NCBI RefSeq assembly: GCF_001440035.1
Contig: NZ_LJYG01000048.1
Location: 2,322 to 47,959 of the forward strand
DNA: 45,638 nt
From: Bradyrhizobium manausense
GTDB lineage: Bacteria; Pseudomonadota; Alphaproteobacteria; Rhizobiales; Xanthobacteraceae
Direction: 5' to 3'
How positions within the stretch are numbered: position 1 is the stretch's first letter; each line of letters opens with the position of its first letter. Shown here piece after piece: positions 40,225-45,638 of this stretch. The notes beneath the pieces were generated by a model. That model had not been told where the DNA came from. It saw only the letters and a program-made list of their open reading frames with translations, and ran no database searches. The position numbers were made by a program, and so were the translations under genes.

Positions 40225-40249
40225 GGGCGGCCGCAAGGCCGCCCTTTTT
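40225..40249 (+). terminator. Intrinsic terminator after pnp
   Basis: GGGCGGCC (40225-40232), loop GCAA, GGCCGCCC (40237-40244), then TTTTT. The stem extends by AA/TT. A strong rho-independent terminator 28 bases beyond the pnp stop. Confidence 0.9.
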
Positions 40250-40277
40250 GTTGATGCTCGGATCTATCCGCCTGGTT

Positions 40278-40308
40278 CTTCACCTCTCCCCAACGGGGAG
40301 AGGTGAAG
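40278..40308. repeat. 14-bp inverted repeat CTTCACCTCTCCCC / GGGGAGAGGTGAAG
   Basis: Perfect 14-bp arms with an AAC centre in the gap between the convergent pnp and katG genes. Same family as the shorter element at 10508-10532. It is very close to the katG stop and could act as its terminator. Confidence 0.8.
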
Positions 40309-40311
40309 TAC

Positions 40312-42590
<2,279 letters not shown>

Positions 42591-43517
42591 ATGATCAATC
42601 TGACGCTGCGCCAGCTGCGCTATTTCGACGCGCTCGCCCGCCATGGTCATTTCGGCCGCGCCGCGGAAGCCTGTTCCATCTCGCAGCCGGCCCTGTCGAT
42701 GCAGATCAAGGAGCTGGAGGAGGCGCTCGGCGGGCTGCTGCTGGAGCGCAGCGCGCGCCAGGTTGCGCTGACCCGGTTCGGCGAGGAGCTCGCCCAGCGC
42801 GTCCGCGACATCCTGCGCTCGGTCGATGAGCTCGGCGATTTCGCCCGTGCCTCGCAGAACCGTTTTGCCGGGCGCCTGCGCATCGGCATGATCCCGACGA
42901 TCGCGCCCTATCTTTTGCCCAAGATCACCAAGAATCTGACGCGCATGCATCCGGAGCTCGATATCCGCGTGCGCGAGACGATGACACCGCGGCTGATCCA
43001 GGAGCTGGTCGAAGGGCGGCTCGACACCGCGATCGTCGCCCTGCCGGTCTCCGAGCCCTCGCTCACCGAGGTCGCCCTGTTCGAGGAGAAATTCCTGCTG
43101 GTGCGGCCGGGCACGGATGCGGGCACCCCGGTGCCGTCGCGCGAGATGATGCGCGAGATGCGGCTGCTGCTGCTCGAGGAAGGCCATTGTTTCCGCGACC
43201 AGGCGCTGTCGTTCTGCAACATGCAGTCGGCGCCGCCGCGCGAGATGCTGGATGCGAATTCGCTGTCGACGCTGGTGCAGATGGTCAGCGCCGGCATCGG
43301 CGTTACCTTGATTCCGGAGATGGCGGTGTCGGTGGAGACGCGATCGGCGTCCGTCTCGCTGTCGCGCTTCCGCGACCCCGAGCCGTCGCGCACCATCGGC
43401 ATGGTCTGGCGCAAGACCAGCCCGCTGGCGCGCCAGCTGCTGCAGATTTCCGAGGTGGTGTGTCTGTCGGCCGGCAAGGTGCGCGCGCGGCAGACCATGC
43501 GTGGGCAGAAGGCCTGA
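42591..43517 (+). CDS. oxyR: Hydrogen peroxide-sensing LysR regulator OxyR
   Basis: 308 residues. The N-terminal HTH is LRQLRYFDALARHGHFGRAAEACSISQPALSMQIKELEEALG (residues 6-47). The substrate domain carries the two redox cysteines, Cys200 and Cys209, in EGHCFRDQALSFCNMQ, equal to Cys199 and Cys208 of E. coli OxyR. It should therefore sense peroxide by disulfide formation. Encoded divergently from katG with 113 bp between starts. It precedes the GNAT gene by only seven bases. Confidence 0.95.
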   Translation: MINLTLRQLRYFDALARHGHFGRAAEACSISQPALSMQIKELEEALGGLLLERSARQVALTRFGEELAQRVRDILRSVDELGDFARASQNRFAGRLRIGMIPTIAPYLLPKITKNLTRMHPELDIRVRETMTPRLIQELVEGRLDTAIVALPVSEPSLTEVALFEEKFLLVRPGTDAGTPVPSREMMREMRLLLLEEGHCFRDQALSFCNMQSAPPREMLDANSLSTLVQMVSAGIGVTLIPEMAVSVETRSASVSLSRFRDPEPSRTIGMVWRKTSPLARQLLQISEVVCLSAGKVRARQTMRGQKA

Positions 43518-43524
43518 GTTGGTC

Positions 43525-43989
43525 ATGCCCGATCTGATCATCCGCCCCGCCCGGGTCGACGAATATGACGAAATCGCTCGCGTCTGGATGGAGAGCTGGG
43601 TCTCGACCGGACTCGCCCAAGCCAGCGATTTCCTGCTGGCGAACCTGCGCGCCCGCGTCCGGCGCGAGATCGAGGACGGCTGGAGCCTGTTCGTCGCCGA
43701 TGATCAGGGCACCATCGCCGCGATGCTGGCGCTGCATCTGCCAAAGCACTATCTCGACATGCTGTTCGTCGGGCCCGCCTATCAGGGTCAATCGCTCGGC
43801 CGGAAGCTGCTCGCCTTCACGCGCACGCAAATGCCCGACGAGATTGACCTGCGCTGCGTTCGCGAGAACGAGAAGGCCTGGCGCTGGTATGAGCGCGAAG
43901 GCTTTGTGTTCGAGAAGGAAGAGGTCGAACCGTCGAACGGGTTCGTGATGAAATACTATCGTTGGGAGCGCAAAGGGAGCTCGCCATGA
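43525..43989 (+). CDS. GNAT family N-acetyltransferase
   Basis: 154 residues. The acetyl-CoA motif is LFVGPAYQGQSLGRKLLAFTRT (about residues 86-107), and the region after it, LRCVRENEKAWRWYEREGFVFE, is the GNAT motif B. The substrate is not known; small-molecule or protein amine groups are possible. The gene is close to oxyR and may be in the same transcript. Its stop overlaps the ATG of the glutathione S-transferase remnant by four bases, so the two were probably an operon before the latter was broken. Confidence 0.88.
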   Translation: MPDLIIRPARVDEYDEIARVWMESWVSTGLAQASDFLLANLRARVRREIEDGWSLFVADDQGTIAAMLALHLPKHYLDMLFVGPAYQGQSLGRKLLAFTRTQMPDEIDLRCVRENEKAWRWYEREGFVFEKEEVEPSNGFVMKYYRWERKGSSP

Positions 43990-44124
43990 TCAAGCTCTAT
44001 GGTCACCCCGCTCGCGTTCGTTCTCGACGCTCTGGCTGATGGAAGAGAGCGGGCTGCCCTATGAACGGGTGCTGACCGACATTTCGACCGGCGCGCAGAA
44101 GGTACCGGACTGCGAGCTCTCGTA
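43986..44124 (+). pseudogene. Glutathione S-transferase, frameshifted and truncated remnant
   Basis: The ATG at 43986 starts MIKLYGHP, a GST N-terminal strand, then the frame breaks. The correct continuation, RSRSFSTLWLMEESGLPYER, followed by VLTDISTGAQK, is read in another frame from 44009. The four-C run at 44006-44009 has probably lost one C relative to a functional gene. The reading frame ends at 44122-44124, about 45 residues in, against about 200 or more for the family. The 3' part was replaced or lost at the IS1182-type element that starts at 44126. Confidence 0.8.
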
Positions 44125-44125
44125 A

Positions 44126-45630
44126 GAGCCTGTGAGTCATTTCCGCATTCGATATTAAAGAGTGGGTAGCGCCCGCGCTGATGTCGGGGGCCGTCGATGT
44201 CGAACCGCCGGGGGATGGCTGTGCTGTCTATGCTTTTGCCAGTTGGTGTCCTTGCAGGATGTTGTTGGTGAGGGCGTACCAGAGCACGACGGCACGGACC
44301 TTCTCGATGCCGCGCACGGTCAATTGCCTGAGGTCCCAGTTCCGCCACCGGGCATGGATGCATTCGCAGATCGTGCGGGCTTTGTACTGTGCCTTGCCGG
44401 CTTCGCTGGCCATGCGGGCCCGCCAGGCCGCGACGCCAGGACCGTCGCTGCTCCGAGGTAAAAAGGGATCGACACCGCTCCTGGAGTTGGGCGGAGGACA
44501 GTAGACCTCGACGCCTTCACCGTGCGCCCATTCGATGTCCTCGCCGCTGCAGAACCCGCCATCGGCGAGGTAGCGACGCGGCAAGCGCTTCAGCCGAGTG
44601 CGCGTTCGCTCCAGCATCGGCCGCATCAAGCCGCGATCTGATCCGTTGTTGTCGATGTCGACCGTGACCACGATCAGTTCGCCGGCCGCGCTGGCCACCT
44701 GCACATTGTAGGCGGGGCGGAAGCCGGCATCTGCCATCTTCATCACCCTTGCCTGCGGGTCGGTGGTGGAGGCCCGGGGCTCCTTCGGCTTTTTGCCATT
44801 GCCGCCTTTTTCGTCGAGTTGCTTGCGCTTCCGCTTGATCTCGTCCAAAGCCCTCTGCGCAGCCTGCACCCGCTCACTGCGTTCGCGTGCCGCGCGCTCT
44901 CTGGCCGCCCTGATACGCCGGCTGCTGGCTTCCGGATCCGCATCGACCTCGCGCTTGAGCTCTTCCACCACAGCCTTCGCTTGGGCCATCTGCCGGCCGA
45001 GCGTTGCCTCCCGCCGGAACGAGCCGGCCCCCGCATTCGCCCGTATCCGCACCCCGTCCTGGGTCAGCTTCTCCAGATCAATCAGCCCTGCCTCATTCAG
45101 AGCCACCAGATGTTCGACCAGCAAACGGTCCAGCAGGTCCGCGCAGCCGACCCGGAAATCCGACAGTGTGTGATAGTTCAAAGACACGCCGCCGCAGAGC
45201 CAGCGGTAGACGTCGTGACTGTCGCAGAGCCGATCCAACGCCCGCGCGCTGCCAACGCCATCGCTCGTGGCGTACAGCCAAAGCGCCAGCAGCAGCCGGG
45301 GTGATGGCGCCGGATGGCCCGGCCTGTTTTCCCGTGCCTTAACCCGATCTTCCAGCTCGCTCAGGTCGAGCCCCTCGACATAAGCCCAGATCACCCGGGC
45401 CAGATGATCCTGCCCGATCAGGCTGTCGATATCGACCGCCCGCAATTCGACCTGATTGCGCACGGGCTCGCGCAGCCGAGGTGCACCCCGCGGCACCGCT
45501 TCGGTTCGTGGCGCCGACTGATCCGGCAATTCGCCAAAAAGTCCCTCGTCAGCCATCATCCTCTCCAGCAGATCAGTCTGCCTAGAGAATCACATTCGCC
45601 CGACACGCGGTACAAAAGATTCACAGTCTC
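44126..45630 (-). mobile_element. IS1182-type insertion sequence, complete
   Basis: A 1505-bp element with one intact transposase. Its terminal inverted repeats match at 14 of 17 positions: GAGCCTGTGAGTCATTT at 44126 and the reverse complement of the right end GAGACTGTGAATCTTTT. TCTCGTA occurs just outside the left end (44118-44124) and across the right end (45627-45633), a possible but unproven target duplication. The left flank is a broken GST gene. The right flank begins with GTAGGGTG. Confidence 0.82.
44228..45559 (-). CDS. IS1182 family transposase
   Basis: 443 residues, intact. The N-terminal domain is DUF772-like (LRAVDIDSLIGQDHLARVIWAYVEGLDL, then LWLYATSDGVGSARALDRLCD). The catalytic DDE residues appear in LTQDGVRIRANAG (first Asp), YLADGGFCSGEDIEW (second Asp) and RTICECIHARWRNWDLRQLTVRG (Glu). 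A charged helical insertion (about residues 190-265) lies between the first and second motifs. GGAGAGG precedes the double ATG at 45559/45556. It has no frameshift, so the element may be active. Confidence 0.9.
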   Translation of the reverse strand: MMADEGLFGELPDQSAPRTEAVPRGAPRLREPVRNQVELRAVDIDSLIGQDHLARVIWAYVEGLDLSELEDRVKARENRPGHPAPSPRLLLALWLYATSDGVGSARALDRLCDSHDVYRWLCGGVSLNYHTLSDFRVGCADLLDRLLVEHLVALNEAGLIDLEKLTQDGVRIRANAGAGSFRREATLGRQMAQAKAVVEELKREVDADPEASSRRIRAARERAARERSERVQAAQRALDEIKRKRKQLDEKGGNGKKPKEPRASTTDPQARVMKMADAGFRPAYNVQVASAAGELIVVTVDIDNNGSDRGLMRPMLERTRTRLKRLPRRYLADGGFCSGEDIEWAHGEGVEVYCPPPNSRSGVDPFLPRSSDGPGVAAWRARMASEAGKAQYKARTICECIHARWRNWDLRQLTVRGIEKVRAVVLWYALTNNILQGHQLAKA

Positions 45631-45638
45631 GTAGGGTG
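45630..45638. repeat. Start of a second CGTAGGGTG repeat at the window edge (partial)
   Basis: The last nine bases, CGTAGGGTG, equal the first nine of the 6564-6689 element. The rest lies outside the window, so this is only a suggestion that another copy of that repeat borders the IS. Confidence 0.4.

Overview
The window reads as a chromosomal segment of a Bradyrhizobium-like alphaproteobacterium (Nitrobacteraceae). The evidence is the high G+C content with strong GC bias at third positions, the Rhizobiales order of the tsaB-rimI-fur / miaB-phoH-ybeY-corC-lnt block and the rimP-nusA-infB-rbfA-truB-rpsO-pnp block, and many short palindromic intergenic repeats of the kind found in Bradyrhizobium and Rhodopseudomonas. 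No phage, CRISPR, plasmid or rRNA/tRNA gene is visible. Most of the window is well-packed core genome.

Region 1 (1-13.7 kb) is metabolic and accessory: the 3' part of a MATE efflux pump with an overlapping DUF2867 gene, a FUSC-type membrane protein divergent from an MmgE/PrpD family enzyme, a serine beta-lactamase-like hydrolase, an AraC regulator with a membrane-embedded N-terminal half, a pirin, a purC of the long type, a succinate-semialdehyde dehydrogenase (gabD), a small uncharacterised protein, a second serine hydrolase behind a striking palindrome, and an adenosine kinase of the PfkB family.

Region 2 (13.7-29.4 kb) holds cell envelope, translation and RNA-modification genes: murJ, trpS, an Nfu-type Fe-S scaffold, tsaB-rimI-fur-HAD in a tight overlapping run, then miaB-phoH-ybeY-corC-lnt, an XRE regulator of the PhrR/PraR type, an M20 metallopeptidase and trmB. 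A DUF2336 protein lies on the opposite strand.

Region 3 (29.4-40.2 kb) is the transcription/translation supercluster rimP-nusA-ylxR/L7Ae-infB-rbfA-truB-rpsO-pnp. It is preceded by a leader with an attenuator-like terminator. It is interrupted by a structured rpsO-pnp spacer whose main hairpin has two 34-nt arms, a good candidate for the RNase III autoregulatory site of pnp.

Region 4 (40.2-45.6 kb) has a convergent katG with divergent oxyR (a peroxide-response pair), a GNAT acetyltransferase, a frameshifted and truncated glutathione S-transferase remnant, and a complete IS1182-type insertion sequence with 17-bp imperfect inverted ends. The window ends 8 bases after the IS, apparently inside another copy of the repeat seen near 6.6 kb.

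The most interesting non-coding signal is a set of at least nine palindromic elements from several families. Two long ones are dimers of a small unit (outer ATTCCGGG/CCCGGAAT enclosing a variable hairpin) and can also fold as a four-armed cloverleaf. Their variable arms differ in sequence but keep pairing. Monomer forms of two families also occur in the window. I do not see an obvious new protein-coding system; the candidates worth testing are RNA and DNA structural elements.
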